From Hydractinia symbiolongicarpus (lineage: Eukaryota; Cnidaria; Hydrozoa; Anthoathecata; Hydractiniidae), in assembly GCF_029227915.1 (NCBI RefSeq), contig NC_079879.1:19663501-19727500 (forward strand): DNA of 64,000 nucleotides. The letters are read 5' to 3'. Position 1 is the stretch's first letter. Every line of letters starts with the position of its first letter. A program made the translations under genes and the position numbers. Under the pieces are notes generated by a model. The model saw only the letters and a list, made by a program, of their open reading frames with translations. It ran no database searches and was not told the origin of the DNA. Shown piece after piece: positions 12,242 to 25,521 of this stretch.

Positions 12242-15200
12242 ATGACAAAACAACCATGTTACTTGGTATTCTGCATCTTAAACGCAATGATTGGAAGTGT
12301 CTTATCAAGTCACTCAGATTCTGTCGAAACAAATATACATTCGCATCGTTCGCTTAGTTTACACGAATCTGGCAAAGTTATATTAGCTGGACTATTTAGT
12401 GTTCATCTGCGGAATGTGAAAGTGAAAGAAGACAATCCAATGCTTTGTGCTGGATTTTTCAATCGGCGTAGTTACCAGATGGTTGTAGCTATGATGTATG
12501 CCATCAACACTATAAACAACAATGACACCTTTCTACCTGGAATTAAACTTGGTTATGATATCAAAGATACATGTGGTTCTGTAGAAAACGCTATCAGAGC
12601 CGCTCTTAATTATTCCTTTGTGAAGAAACATTTCGTAGATACAAGTATATGCAAAAAAGAAAATGGCGAAAAAGAAATGCAATACAAGAAGAAAATGAAA
12701 GGAGGTAAAAACTTGAAGATATTGTGTTTTGAAATTATAATAACAACCCCTTAAATTTTTTAACTGCTCCAAACGACACTTCTGAAAGACGGTGTAAGGT
12801 AAACAGAAATTCCTCTCCTTCTTCCGCCCTCAAATCTAGTACGATATCTTTTTTATCCTCCTAGTCCTAATGAAGTCAACATATGACTTCATAAGTGTTC
12901 ACTGGAAGAGCTTTCAAAAAGAATTAATTGACTTGAACGTCTATTTGAAGCATTACCCTGTACCATTTACGCTTTTTACCTATGTTTATACTATCAGGAA
13001 AATAACAATGGATAATGCAACTTCATCCCAGGGGCTTTTTTCACTCTATCCCGGGACAAGATTGTTGGTAATAACACTCTGCATACTGCTATTAACCTTT
13101 CAGTATATTAGAAAAATTATAGTTTCAAAAATGTTACCTTAATTGACTGGACAGGGAAAATGTAATCATTTTTTAAAGATTTTTCCGCAGTTCATTAAAG
13201 GGGCTACGGAACGGCTATTGGTTTTCGACTTTAGTGACTTACACGAAAGTCGAGCTGATAGCAGAGAAAAACAAAAAATGACTATTTTTCCGACATATAC
13301 GTAATTTACAGACTCGAACATATAGATATATCTAGAATTTTTATCTTCTCCAGCCTTGGTCATGTTTTTATCCTGAATGAGTCTTGCTGAAATAATTCTT
13401 TGTGTTATATTATTCGAAAGAAAATATTGAACCAGCGAGCAAAGTGCGCTGGTCTGTTCATTGCGCAAAACGCGTTTGCCGGATTTTTGATATGTGCGCG
13501 GGATATACGGATTGTGAGATTTTACCGGTTCGTAGCCCCTTTAAAACACTTATTCAATAGCGGTATGCGGAAAGAAATGAAGAACTCTTTGGATGCTTCA
13601 CTTAAAACATGTATTTTTTATTAAGACCAATAGCTACGTGAGGTAGATGAATAGATTATTAATGTAAGCAAAAAAATAAAACAAACATCATATACGAAAT
13701 TGTTTTACAATGGATGAAAGAAGACGAAGCATCTGTTTTGTAGGATATGCATAATTAAAAATTCATAGTTTTACACAGCGCTTTTAAACAATCTCCATTC
13801 GATTATAAGAAAAAACAAAACCATAATCTTTAACTATTATTTTTTGGCCTCGTAATCTAAAAAGCAAGAAGCATATGAGAAGTGGACCCGTAAAACATTT
13901 ACAATGGTGACACACCCAATTCTGTTGTTAAATAATACTTCAAAAAATAAAATAGTACACGCTACCTGTGTTGTAATTAAAAATCATGCTGGTTTAGCAC
14001 ACATACGTTTTTCATTAAGCCTTGTGCCTTATGGATAGTTATAAAGTTTGCAGAGAAAATTGTTTTAACAAATATAAGTTATCAGCAGCTAAATGAAAAA
14101 AATTTCGAGGAAGCAATTTCTGCGACTTAATACCAAAAAAATTATCAAATTTATGTTTTTTTTCCGAACAAGAAAATGGAAAAATTAGACAAAACTAGAC
14201 CCTCAATCCAATAAAAATGTCTTCGCACACAGAAGTTCGTATCACATAAAATGCATGAGAATTCACTTTAATGCGAAGAAAGCAACGGAGAATTCCATAA
14301 CAAAAATGAAACCTTGCCTCTGGGGCTGTCCTGAAAATATGAGTTAGGAAGGTGTCACAAAAAAAAGTTCTGTAAAATACTAAAATATATATATATAGGT
14401 CTTTTCCATGACATGAGGACCATTGACGTTTCAGATTACTTGAATTAAAATTTCAACAATCTTTTATAGGGGAACCTTTAAATTTACAAGAAGAGGAAAC
14501 AGTTGCTGTTATTGGTCCAGACACAAGTGACCTTGCCAGAGCTGTTGCCGATTTTGCTGGTCTTTTTCGTGTGCCGGTTATTAGCCCAGCAGCTACAAGC
14601 CCTTTGTTAGGAGACAGAAGTCGTTTTAAATATTTCCTACGTACGGTTCCTTCTGATAGTTTTCAAGTCGAGGCGATACTGAATATTATCACATATTTCC
14701 ATTGGAACTACATTATGCTATTAGTATCCGATGATGAGTATGGCAGATCTGCTAGAATGGAATTTAAAAAGCAAGTCGAATCCTCTGATAAGTCTGTGTG
14801 TCTGGTCATTGATGAAATTGTCAATTCAGGAAACAGAGAAAAAGTTATTAGGAAAATTAAGCACGAGAAAAAATCAAAAGTAGTTGTTTTAATTTCAAAT
14901 CTGAATGAAGCTCATTTGACCACACACTTAGCTTATGAAGAGGGGCTGAGCAATGTTACTTGGATGGCTTCAGATGCCTGGAACAAAAATACTTTTGTTA
15001 CATCAGGAAAAGAATTGATGTTTAAGGGAATGTTAGGGGTCAGCCCTGTTTCATCAAAGGTCGAAGGATTTCAACAATACCTTGCAGAAATATTAAGCAC
15101 AGATAAGAAAGAAGGGTGGAGTCAAGAGTTTTACGAATATGAAACCAATTACACGTGTGTGAATCGAAGTATTGCACGCTGTGTTTTAGATGATCATTAC

Positions 15201-18200
15201 GACATGCCACCGTATCAGATTGCATCAACAGTAAATGCAGTACTCGCAACTGGCCACGCCCTGCATAAGTTGTTCGAATGTAATGCAACGAGGTGTAAGC
15301 GTGACGTTAAGAATGCGGATTGGTCTCTCCTTCTTCATCATCTTCAAAACATAACATTTCTAGGTACAAACAATAAAACTATTTTATTTAACGATAAAGG
15401 GGGAGAGGATGTTGGATATAAACTGTGGAACCTTCAGCAAAAAGAAGATGAGTATCATTTTGAAGATGTTGGCCTCTGGAAGGATGGAGATATGAAAGGT
15501 GATAAATTTTTGATTTACAAAAGACCAATTCAATGGAACACAAACGTTAGCAGTGCACCAAAGTCAATATGTAGTCAGCCATGTGTACCAGGTATTTACT
15601 GTCAGTTATCTCTTCTTTTGTTACCAGTTATGCTACAACCACTGTACAATAAATTGATAAATGGCTTAAAATATAAAGTCGCAGCCGTATATGCCTCACT
15701 TAAGCCAATTCATTTATCGCTATTTTAAATGCTAAAAACCAAATTTTTATGGAAAAATATGGTACGACTGCCTTTTCTACACCTTGTAGAAAATAGCGCC
15801 GTTTTGGAGCGGCATAAAGCCCTGCCTATAGTGTTATACTAAAATCAACATAGATAGATGTCACTTTAAATATTGTATAATTATTCTTTCATTTCAGGCC
15901 AGCACAAACGATTAGAAAACGATAACGCTAGATGTTGCTGGGAATGTATTTTGTGCGTTGGTAACACGTACACTAATTTCACAGACGCGTCAAAGTGTGA
16001 AAACTGTCCTCACAATTACTGGACAAACAAACAACACACTGGGTGCAAAATTATCCAGAATATATATCTTGAGCATGACGATTACTGGGCTATTGCAATT
16101 TTAGCGTTGTCGTCTCTAGGCGTTTCAATCCTGTTAATCACTGTGATCTTGTTTTTCTATAACCACAACACACCCGTCATACGCGCGTCTAGTCGCGGGT
16201 TATGCTATTTGATTTTAGTCGGGATAGGCCTGTTGTTTATGTTGCCTTTGACTATCATTGGCAAACCAACACCAATTCGATGTAAACTGCAACCTTACGT
16301 TACGGGCATCGCAATGGCAGTGAATATAGGTATGTTTTTTTTTATACGTTCCTAATGTTTTCTCTGTATGATTTACCTAGAATATCTACTTCAGAATCTC
16401 TCCTAGTAAGATTATTTTAGATTTGCAACGTTAACCAACTACATTAACTTCTAATAGTGTACCAGTATCGTAGGAAGCTGGGTGTTTTGGTGCAAGGGAG
16501 GAGAAGGAAGGTAGGAAGGTAGGAAGGAAGGGGTGGGAGAGACAACATTTTTGTAATAACGATGTTTTCTTAAAGAAGAACATTAAAAATAACAATATCA
16601 TTTCCTCCCCACCCCTTTTAAAAGCAATTGTTTGAGCGAATTTATCGAATTAAAATTCACTTTCTTAAAATCTGGAGTTGCCAGTATTCAAGATCTATCC
16701 CTAAGGCAAAACCAGCATCTCTTGGAGACACTATATTTTTTACCTTGAAAACAAATTTGCTTCCTTGTGCACTGTATTGATATAAACATAATGAAATAGA
16801 TCCCTTAAGTTTATCCTTTAGTTTTACGATGATTTAGTCTTAATAAATATATGTAAATAAAGTACACTAAACAAAAAATCAATCTTTCTTTATTTTTCAA
16901 AGACATTGTGGTTGGATTTTTTCAGGTACTTTGCTCATAAAAACAAACCGCATTGCCAGAATATTTAGCAAGAAGTTATTCAAGAAAAGAAAAATCCGAT
17001 TTCTTAGCCCATCTTGGCAATACGTCATGATATTTTGTATTGTGCTTGTGGAGCTCTTCATAATCCTGTTGTGGGAGTTTTTATTTCATCCTCCGTTGAT
17101 ACACAAACAAATCAGCAATGGAGAGCGAATAATCACATGTACCTATGGGACACAGTTGCTTGGTTTGGTTTTCTGGAGCATTTACAACGCAGGTAACCCA
17201 TTCTAGTCTCTAAATCTCTTTGAAAAACTTCATGGTTTATCTCACGTTTGCAATCCTTCTCAATAAAATTTTAGATAAGCATACAAGGCACAAGCAGAAT
17301 GCACTGTTTCATCTGCCATCCTTTTAAATGTCACACACCATGGTTTTTTTTTTTGCAATAATGTTACTTTATATCAGAAATGTTCTACCTAAATATGCCG
17401 AAACGGCAGCCGGATGTTTAATCTGAGAATTCAGAATTTTATACGAGATAAACTGTCTTATAATTCGCCTTAAAAGCCCTCTTAATACGTCAGCCAAAAG
17501 TCAATGATGAGTTGCTGGGTGTGACGTATTGTTTTGATTTTGTGCCTGAAATAATGAAAATGCGCACATACAGGCAAAATATAACAACACCAGAAATATC
17601 TAAAATTAGTCACAAAAGACTAATTCTAGTTCCTTCTCGACTTTTTATTTCTTAAAATTGACAATTTAAATTGATTAGCCAATTAAGATGCGCGCGCAGA
17701 TACAAAATGTTGTAGGCACTCGCATCTCGTCTATGCCACCTCATTTAATTGTGTGTATCGATTGTGTACAAAAATTCTGAATATCTAAAGTTTAGCCTAT
17801 TATTTCGGAATGAAAATTTGTAATATTAGCATACAAAATATCTCCTGTTCTTTTAGGAATTATAATCATTTGCACATACCAAGCTTTTTTGGTACGAAAA
17901 GTTCCAACAAACTACAACGAAGCCAAATTCATAGCATTTTCGATGATTACCATATGTACAGCTGTGATTGTGTACATCCCAGTCTACTTTGGTACCATTG
18001 GATACTACAGAGACGTGGTAGCGTGTTTCTTGTACATATTTGCCGGTTCCATAGAATTTGCGTGTCTGTTTGTACCTAAACTGTATGTGGTACTTATACG
18101 TCCGGACAAAAACATTTCCATGCAGCGTTCGTTTCGCTCTCCGCAAAGTTCTCGAAAATATTCTAGCGCGTTCGAGAGTGACGGAGATTACATTCCAACG

Positions 18201-18533
18201 GAACACGAGTTAGAAATATTAAAAATACACCGGAGGGGCAGTAGAAAGAGAAAACAAGCTATCGTGCAACGTAAGTCGAGTTTAAGGGCGAAGAACAATG
18301 CCAGCAAAAGTAATAATAATCATAAAAAAGAAACACATAAGTTAGAATTAACTCATTTGGGTTTACCCAATGTGTCCACTGATGAATGTTCTAGTGCTTC
18401 CTCGGAGCTGACGCAGTTGGAAACGTCATCCAATGGTATTCACCACCCAAACCAACCACAGTCTTCGCTACCGGCGGAGTTTAGACGTGATAGAAGATTG
18501 CGCGAAGTTCGATTTTCAGTAGAAACGTTATAA
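12242..18533 (+). CDS. Family C (metabotropic glutamate-type) GPCR, complete, 5 exons
   Basis: Cell-surface receptor, 986 codons plus stop. Exons 12242-12704, 14470-15591, 15898-16329, 16926-17192 and 17857-18533 all have GT-AG borders and join in frame (phase 1 each time). Order: signal peptide (residues 1-22), Venus-flytrap ligand domain (about 35-515), Cys-rich NCD3G region (about 530-575, CCWECILC and KCENCPHNYW), seven membrane helices (about 580-820) and a basic Ser-rich tail of about 150 residues. The ligand domain keeps VIGPDTSDLA, the AATS motif, a Tyr in DDEYGRSA and an Asp in WMASDAWN. These correspond to the alpha-amino-acid recognition residues of mGluRs, so an amino-acid ligand is likely but unproven. 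The VRKVPTNYNEAKFIAFSM stretch before helix 6 is a strong class C signature. Intron 1 holds a MITE. Start chosen because it begins a good signal peptide. Confidence 0.92.
13199..13540. mobile_element. 342-bp MITE with TTAA target duplication
   Basis: Terminal inverted repeats AGGGGCTACGGAACGG at the left and CCGGTTCGTAGCCCCT at the right are flanked by TTAA on both sides (13195-13198 and 13541-13544). No transposase is encoded. TTAA duplication is typical of piggyBac-type and Kolobok-type elements. It sits in intron 1 of the family C receptor. Confidence 0.85.
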
Positions 18534-19942
18534 AATTTACGTATTTTGGGCATTGTTAGAATTTTTTATTTCGCTATATTAGAAATATTCAGATATTCAA
18601 ATAGTTGGTGTCCTTAGTTGCATGTTTTGACCGAAAGTCATCCACCGATTATTTTGTATAGAGCTCAATGCGCAGCTTCGGTGCCATGTTTACTATTGTT
18701 TTCGTGAGCCAAAAACAACGGTACTCTTTGGATAAGGCAGATCATTTTCCCTAACTCAAACATGTATGTTTGTAATGACTATTTCCATCAGTCGCCACGT
18801 GGGAACGAGTTCTCAACAGTGCTGGTTAGATCGTAACGACGAAAGTACCACCAGCAGTGAAGCTGGCCCACTCACGCGTGTAGGTTGCTACTGAATTAAC
18901 ATATTAACTTAGCCTTTCTAAACAAAGAAAAATTTGTCTGAAGGTTTCACCAGTGTATCACCATACTAGCACTTCAAAAGATATATAACGTATAGCGAAA
19001 TTTTATGGCGCGCCAAAAGCAACTTAATTACTATCGTCTTCATTTTCCAGCGCCATAGATTTTTAGCATTGCGAGTTTTGTTAATTGTCAGCGAGTGCAA
19101 ATTCCAAGGGGGTTATCAGCAGGTTTGCAAATGTAGTACTTTTGCTAACTGGGTGAGTAAGATATATATTCAACATTAGATCGACAAAGTTTAGGAAACA
19201 AACTTACTCAATTTTAAAGGGACGAGCATCGTGCGTCTGCATTGATGTCACGATTTCGCAAATTGTTTACCACTGTCATCAAACGTTTTCGCGAACCTTT
19301 GTCAGTTCAGTCAACCTCGGAAATAATCTATAGCGAAAATAAACTCTCGCGAAATTTAATTTTTTTTTAAAAAAGCCTTGTTTATAGCAAAACTTCGGAA
19401 AATATCATTGTATTTCGCTTAAATCATAGCCAATAGAAAAAAACTATTGACTATGAGTAAACTCACAAATTTTTGACGCGGCAAGTACTTTGGTTATATA
19501 CCTTTTAATGACAGAAATATATTTTTTTTGATGCACGATAGCCTAAATAGCATAAAATCACTTAAATGACCACAGTTAATATAATTTTTAAACTTTAGTT
19601 GTTCTTTTTTGCTAGTCAATAGTCTTTCTGATTCATATTTTACATGTTGGCAAAAAATTACCGACGTGAGACATTTCGTATTAACATGAATGGTGGTATA
19701 GGCAACAAGCTATCCTGTTCGCAATACAATCAGAGAAATTCCTCATAGCAATAAATTGTATTTCAACAAATAAATTACATAACTATACATATAAATACAC
19801 AAGAAAGAAAATATATAAAGAAAAATAAATGGATGCAGAATATTTTTAAAGATGTGCACCCCAACAGTATACTATGTTGACAAAAATATTAAATGTAATA
19901 AAAAAAAGGTAATATAACAAGTATATAGGTGTACAATTTTTC
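18534..19942. other. Intergenic, between convergent receptor and RNF103-like genes
   Basis: AT-rich sequence with no gene. A TCTCGCGAAATTTAATTT block near 19345-19365 belongs to a dispersed repeat also seen near 44.3 kb and 60.0 kb. Confidence 0.5.
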
Positions 19943-21820
19943 TCACTCAGTTGCATCGATGATTTCAAACTTTCCTTTGGGTAAATCAGCTGGCCACCTA
20001 CAAATTGGGCATCTGTATTTATTATAGCTTGTACCTGAGAAAAACCATTCCTCAATGCAATTTTTATGAAAGGAATGTCCACATGGCAAACCAGAGACCA
20101 GTTCTTTGCATTCATACTCAGCTAAACATATCACACAGTCAGTTGCTGACAAAACATGCTCAGGAATTTGATCAGGATTTTTCAAATGACACTTTAAACA
20201 TATCGACTTTATTTCAGGTTGGTCATTATCAGAAAAAAATTCACTTTCAGAACTATACTGTGAAATTAATTCTTCGGGATTAAATCTTTTCTCGCAGTGT
20301 TCCCAGACAGGAAGATCACATATAAAATCAGCAGATTGTACATGATGTAACCACAAGTCTGGTGTTGATAGACGATGCAATATTCGTTCAATTCTTTCTT
20401 CAAATCTATAAACCTGCAAAGATGGAGTTATATAAGCTAATAAAGAGCGAAACAAATCATTTAATTCTTGAATATCTTCATCAAACAAGGACACCATTGT
20501 CTGTGATTGTCGCGAAGTGTCATTCCTAAGTTTGTATCTCAAGTAACCAATGACAACACCATAGCAAATAAATCCGATAAATACGACATACAGGTGTTGT
20601 GAAAGTTGCAAAAAATCTTGACGAACAATTGCTGCAATATTTGTAAACATTACTTGCTGCAAACTTCTCAAGGATATTTCAATTATTGGTTGTAGTTGTG
20701 GCATATACAGCAACTGAATAACAGGAAGCCAAATAAAAAACAAAATAAAATTTGCTAATGCAAATCCCCATAAATAAAAAAGTAATCTTCTTAAAGGTCC
20801 TCCCTTTTGCAGAAACAGTTCAAGCCAACAAGCCATATTTAACAATACAATGGAAAAAATAAACACATCATTAACTTCTGGATAAAGAGTTCGCAAAAAC
20901 AGTTCCATGCAAGTGTAGTTAAAACTCTCCCCATTATGTTTGCCATAGCTATAGGTTGCAGATTTTGTCATTGCAAATACATTTCCATAGGGTAATTTTT
21001 CTTCTGTTTTAAGCATATAGAATTTAATCCGGCCTGTAAACTTCACAGACAAGGCAGAAAGCAATAAGGGTGGAACATGGTTATTTGAATGATAAATAAA
21101 AGAAATAGCGGGTATGGCAGATGTACTTTTTCTTCTGGTAACTGGGCGTTCAGTTAATTCTGAAATTGAATGCAACATTTTTACTTTGCGATAAAGTTTA
21201 CTTTGAACCCAATTAAAAATGTCACTTTTTGTATCAATTGGATTTTCTCGTTCTTCTATGTTATAAATAAAAAGAGCAACGTTCCCTTTAGGTTGAGATC
21301 CCTTTGGCATAGCTAAGATAACCGTAGGTTTTATTATTTTGTGTCTCAGGCATAGCCAGGGATCTTTTTTACATTGGTATGTACCTGTTCTAATGCCATA
21401 TTTTTGCAGTCTGTTCGAAAGTAAGTTCCATTTCCTTTTATTCAAAAAATGTTTTGTGTGACCAGGTGAAAAAACATTAACAACCCATATGCTCGCCTTG
21501 GTGTCTTCCACATTTTCAATGAAATCTCCATATGTTAAAAATTCAAAAATTTTATCTGCATCACCTGTAGTTTCAGAATCTTTATTTAAGTCGTCCTCGT
21601 TGTCATTTGCTTGGTTTGTGTTTATTTGTTCTTGATGATTTATGATGTTATCATTTTGGCTGTTAGTAGAAGAGCCATAAATATACAGCGGTAGGTATTC
21701 GTAGAAATATTTAACTAAACAGGAGCATCCAGCAAGTGAAGTGACGTAAAACTCAAGAAACCTTACAATTAAAAAAAGCAATAGAAAGTATGCAAAAAGA
21801 AAGAGTATTTTCATGAACAT
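19943..21820 (-). CDS. RNF103-like membrane RING-H2 E3 ubiquitin ligase, intronless
   Basis: Probable ER-membrane ubiquitin ligase of 625 residues, slightly shorter than vertebrate RNF103. From the chosen ATG (21820) it starts with a hydrophobic anchor (KILFLFAYFLLLFLIV). A lumenal-type region follows with a thioredoxin-like stretch (ASIWVVNVFSPGHTKHFL). Further membrane segments come from about residue 320 onward (IFSIVLLNMACWLELFL, LWGFALANFILFFIWLPVI, VVFIGFICYGVVIGYL). The cytosolic tail ends with a RING-H2 finger, CVICLAEY, LPCGHSFHKNC and CPICRWPADLP. The ORF extends upstream to an ATG at 21877; I prefer 21820 because the anchor then sits at the very N-terminus, as in RNF103. RING plus WP and the hydrophobic layout support RNF103; other membrane RING ligases are less likely. 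Confidence 0.85.
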   Translation of the reverse strand: MFMKILFLFAYFLLLFLIVRFLEFYVTSLAGCSCLVKYFYEYLPLYIYGSSTNSQNDNIINHQEQINTNQANDNEDDLNKDSETTGDADKIFEFLTYGDFIENVEDTKASIWVVNVFSPGHTKHFLNKRKWNLLSNRLQKYGIRTGTYQCKKDPWLCLRHKIIKPTVILAMPKGSQPKGNVALFIYNIEERENPIDTKSDIFNWVQSKLYRKVKMLHSISELTERPVTRRKSTSAIPAISFIYHSNNHVPPLLLSALSVKFTGRIKFYMLKTEEKLPYGNVFAMTKSATYSYGKHNGESFNYTCMELFLRTLYPEVNDVFIFSIVLLNMACWLELFLQKGGPLRRLLFYLWGFALANFILFFIWLPVIQLLYMPQLQPIIEISLRSLQQVMFTNIAAIVRQDFLQLSQHLYVVFIGFICYGVVIGYLRYKLRNDTSRQSQTMVSLFDEDIQELNDLFRSLLAYITPSLQVYRFEERIERILHRLSTPDLWLHHVQSADFICDLPVWEHCEKRFNPEELISQYSSESEFFSDNDQPEIKSICLKCHLKNPDQIPEHVLSATDCVICLAEYECKELVSGLPCGHSFHKNCIEEWFFSGTSYNKYRCPICRWPADLPKGKFEIIDATE

Positions 21821-21877
21821 CCTAATGCCACATCTCTGTGCAGTGCGCATAAAAATAACTTTGCAAAATGTAAACAA

Positions 21878-24800
21878 ACCGAGTTGATCCTGTTGATGAC
21901 GCGTTGTTCGCAGAAAGTGTGTTTTCCTGATTGCAAATGGGACGTCTAAATAATAAGAATAAATAAAAATAATAATTTCATGTTGAAATTAAATCAGATT
22001 TTACAGCCAGCATAACAGCAATATTTAAAATAAAGACTATAAAAGTAACAAATGCTGATTTGTAGTTAATATTTATTTTGTATGGATTTTTCTTTTTGAT
22101 AGAACCCCCCGTCAAGTAAAAAATAAATTGTGCAATTATCTCGATGATTAAAGAACGATGCGTTATTTTACTCTGAAATGAATTGGGAAAGCAAGATTTG
22201 GCGCTATTCAAACATATTTTAAAGTACGCGGGAAGTTGAGCAGACGTGTTTGGCTTTTTGGAAGCATCGTTAATTGTCTTGTTTTCAAACTTCTTGTGCT
22301 AATTTTACCTAAAAAGAACTCGAGGAAGAGAAACTAACAAACAGGACAAGGCAGGGGTAGGTAAGGCAAGGAAGGCATTACAGGCAACAATACCAAACCA
22401 AGCTGCTTCCAGAAATAATTTGTTAAAAATCTCCAACTGAGGGTTCCCACGCCTCCTCATTTCTCTTCAAATCCTCTCAAATTTGAAAGGTTTCCTCAAT
22501 TCTTTTTCAAATGTCCTTAATTTTTTTTTATATAGCTAGCTAGGTTTTCTTATCAAATCTCCTGAAAAAAATTTAGACATTTGGTTATTTTATATATGCT
22601 AGTTATTATATTATTCATTTTGAATCACCACAATTTGTGGTTCCTGTGGCCTGCAAACATTACTTTTTTGTTGTGTTTGTATTTGAAGCAAAGTTTCTTA
22701 GTTATCTGTTAAAGAAATTATTGAGATCCCATCCTGTGCGTTCCTTCTTTTTTACAAGTGCAAGTTTTTCTCCTCAAATCTTCTTAATGTTGTTAACAAA
22801 AGCTCCTCAAAATCCCAAAAATCTCCTCAAATTTTCTCAAATTTTGTTTTGAGTAAAGAGTGGAAATCCTGTGCTTTGGAATCTTATTAGTTTTCTGTGT
22901 CGTTCTAACTTTATCTATCTGACTGGTGTCCTGTCCTCACTCAATCACTTACTTACTCACTCTTTACACTTGATTTTGACTACATGGTTTTCCTGTCCTA
23001 TGTTGTCCTGTGCTGTTATTTGTCTGTGATGTCACTGGATCTGTCACACCTAGTTTTCTATTAGTGGTGGGTACCTGAGTAGGTCAACCTGATATAATAT
23101 ATAAACAAGTATTTCAATCCTTGTATTCATTTCTTGAATGATCTTTTAAAAATATATGCTTGCTTGATTTGATTTAATTCGATTTTTATTTATTTTTGAG
23201 TATTTTTCAGCCTGTTTTTTTCTTATTTTGTGTTGAATGGTGAGAATATAACTTTGTTATTACTTATAGAATAGTTGTGTTTATGTTGCTAATGGAGCAC
23301 AAATATTATTTTGTAGTTATATATTATTATATGAGAAAGGTAATTTATGACAGATTTTAGGGCGAGGTTTTTTTTGTTTTATTTTAAATGAGTGTGTTTT
23401 CCCTGGATACCTTTTTACCCTAAAAAACAACATTTCCGATTGTTTAAAAAAGGCCAGGTATTGCTAGCCTTTTGTACCTTATTTTATTATAATAAAAAAC
23501 CCAGCCCATACTACATGGCATTTAATGTTCAATTTGCAATGCATGTTCTTTAAATTAGATGATTAGAACAAATTTTCAAACTAACATAATAATGTAACAT
23601 AATGTATTAGCATTGTTTTTTACTTAGTTTATTTTTGTTTTAACAACAACAACAACAGCATCAACCCCTGTTTTCTGCCTGCGTTAATTTCACATGAAGT
23701 GTTAATAAAACAGTGAAAACTATATTATACGGTCTAAAACGTTTTCTTCTATGAGTTCAAATAATTATTACAAAAATTAAAACTTGTTATAAACTTTGAT
23801 ATAAATAAAAATTGTATATAGTAGTTCCTTTAAAATAAGAAACTGATAACTAGCTAACTTATCAACTTGTAATAAGGACTTCTTTTTTCCTAAAACAATT
23901 GCCATGTCTAGTTGCATAATCTAGAAAATAATAAAAATAATAGAACCTTTCTTTTATATTAGAAATGGAAATAAAATCGTTAGGAACCAGAATTCACTTC
24001 TCTACCAGAAACTTCAAGCGCAAATATATACATTATCTTTTCAAGTTAAATTTTTCTTTGGGTTTTTTAACAGTGGGGAATATGTAGCTCAAGGTATATA
24101 GATAGGTATAACGTTCTCTGGCTTTCTCTCATTGATAGTCTATTTGTTACTGTAGTTACTAAACCTACAATTCTGTTTTAAAAAACGATGCTGTATATTT
24201 ACATTCGATGCTGGTTCTTTGAGCATTTATCATTGTCCTTCTCAAAATATATTTTTGGTTGCCTAGTTATATCACCAACTTTTTACATTACTCAATAACG
24301 ACTTTGTTTTATTTACCATCATTTTTAAATAAAAATGTTACTTTTATTGTTAGCCATGTTTTTTGTTTATTTTGCGTGAAACTTCGTACTCAGATCATTG
24401 TCTTTGCTTTTTTCGTGCTATAGCTTTGCAGATCTTTCTTGCTATCTATCAAAACTATATCTTTGGAAAATAAGACACATGTCCATTTAACTCAATAAGT
24501 TGCTTTTGCCTTTTCATTTAAGACCTTTGTCTTTGTAATTTAGCTGTGTACACAAGATGAATGATGAATGCAGTTATGCTTTTAAGGAGTGTCTTAAGTC
24601 CCAATTTTATATACACTCGCATTGTTGTGATTTTAAGGACTAATTTAAGCTTACTTCACAAGGAAAAATTATAGTAAGCTAAAAAAATAACATTTTACAT
24701 TTTTTGCTCCATTGGTAATTTTGAAATACTGGTCAAAAACAATTTTCAATTTGCACACATTCAGCACGACCTATATCAGTAGCATGCATATACCTCTCCA

Positions 24801-25519
24801 AGACTTGTCCAATGTTATTTTGTATTGACTTAAACTTTTTCTTATAAATAAACAATACAGAAAATGTTTAGAAAATTGAGGCTCAGCCTTGAGAGATTTT
24901 GAGTAATTTTGAGGCTGAAACTATTTATTTCAATCGAAAAAAGTTTGTCTTGGACGGAATCTGAACAAAACACCTAACAAGGCCTGGGGACAAGATTGTC
25001 ATGGAGAGAAACTTTTGCAGTACCAAAATCATTAAAAAATTTTAGTACTAATGCGGTCAAATATTTTTCTTGGGAATAAACTTACTTAAGATTGTTTTAT
25101 AAAAAACCTTCTCAGAAATTAAGGTTAAATTGCCATCAAGGTTTCTTTCTTTAAGCTATTCTTAAGGCTTTAATAGACAGTCCGTGTAAATTTTTTCTAT
25201 CACCTTGTGACAAGGCAATATTTTTGTGAAGGAGAGCTTTCAACAGCAAAAATAGTGCCAGAAAATTTTCCTCCTTTTAATACAAGTTGTTAAGGCTCTA
25301 TCTGGGATTAATTGCCCTGTCCTTTTTTGCAAGTTTAAGATCATACAATCTTGGTTACTTTGTCTGATATACTGCCTACTATTGTTGTAACAGAGACTTG
25401 TTTTTGCTTGGAAGGAAGCAAGAAATTTCAGTTTCAACAGTACATGATGTGAGGTCCACACATTTCTAAGTCCTTGAAATTCTAATTTAGAGTAATTAAC
25501 AGACATGTGGACTAACATA
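21878..25519. other. AT-rich region between RNF103-like gene and SPATA24-like exons
   Basis: No gene can be supported. It contains T-rich and CTCCTCAAA-type low-complexity stretches (22440-22850). The missing 5' exons of the SPATA24-like gene and a shared upstream region with the divergent RNF103-like gene may lie here, but I could not find them. Confidence 0.45.
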
Positions 25520-25521
25520 GG

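Noticed and set aside
12870-13142. 90-residue plus-strand frame in receptor intron 1
   Set aside because: No domain, lies between two in-phase exons, composition not coding-like.
17810-18206. Alternative frames over the last receptor exon on both strands
   Set aside because: The in-phase exon encodes helices 5-7 of the receptor; the others are shadows.
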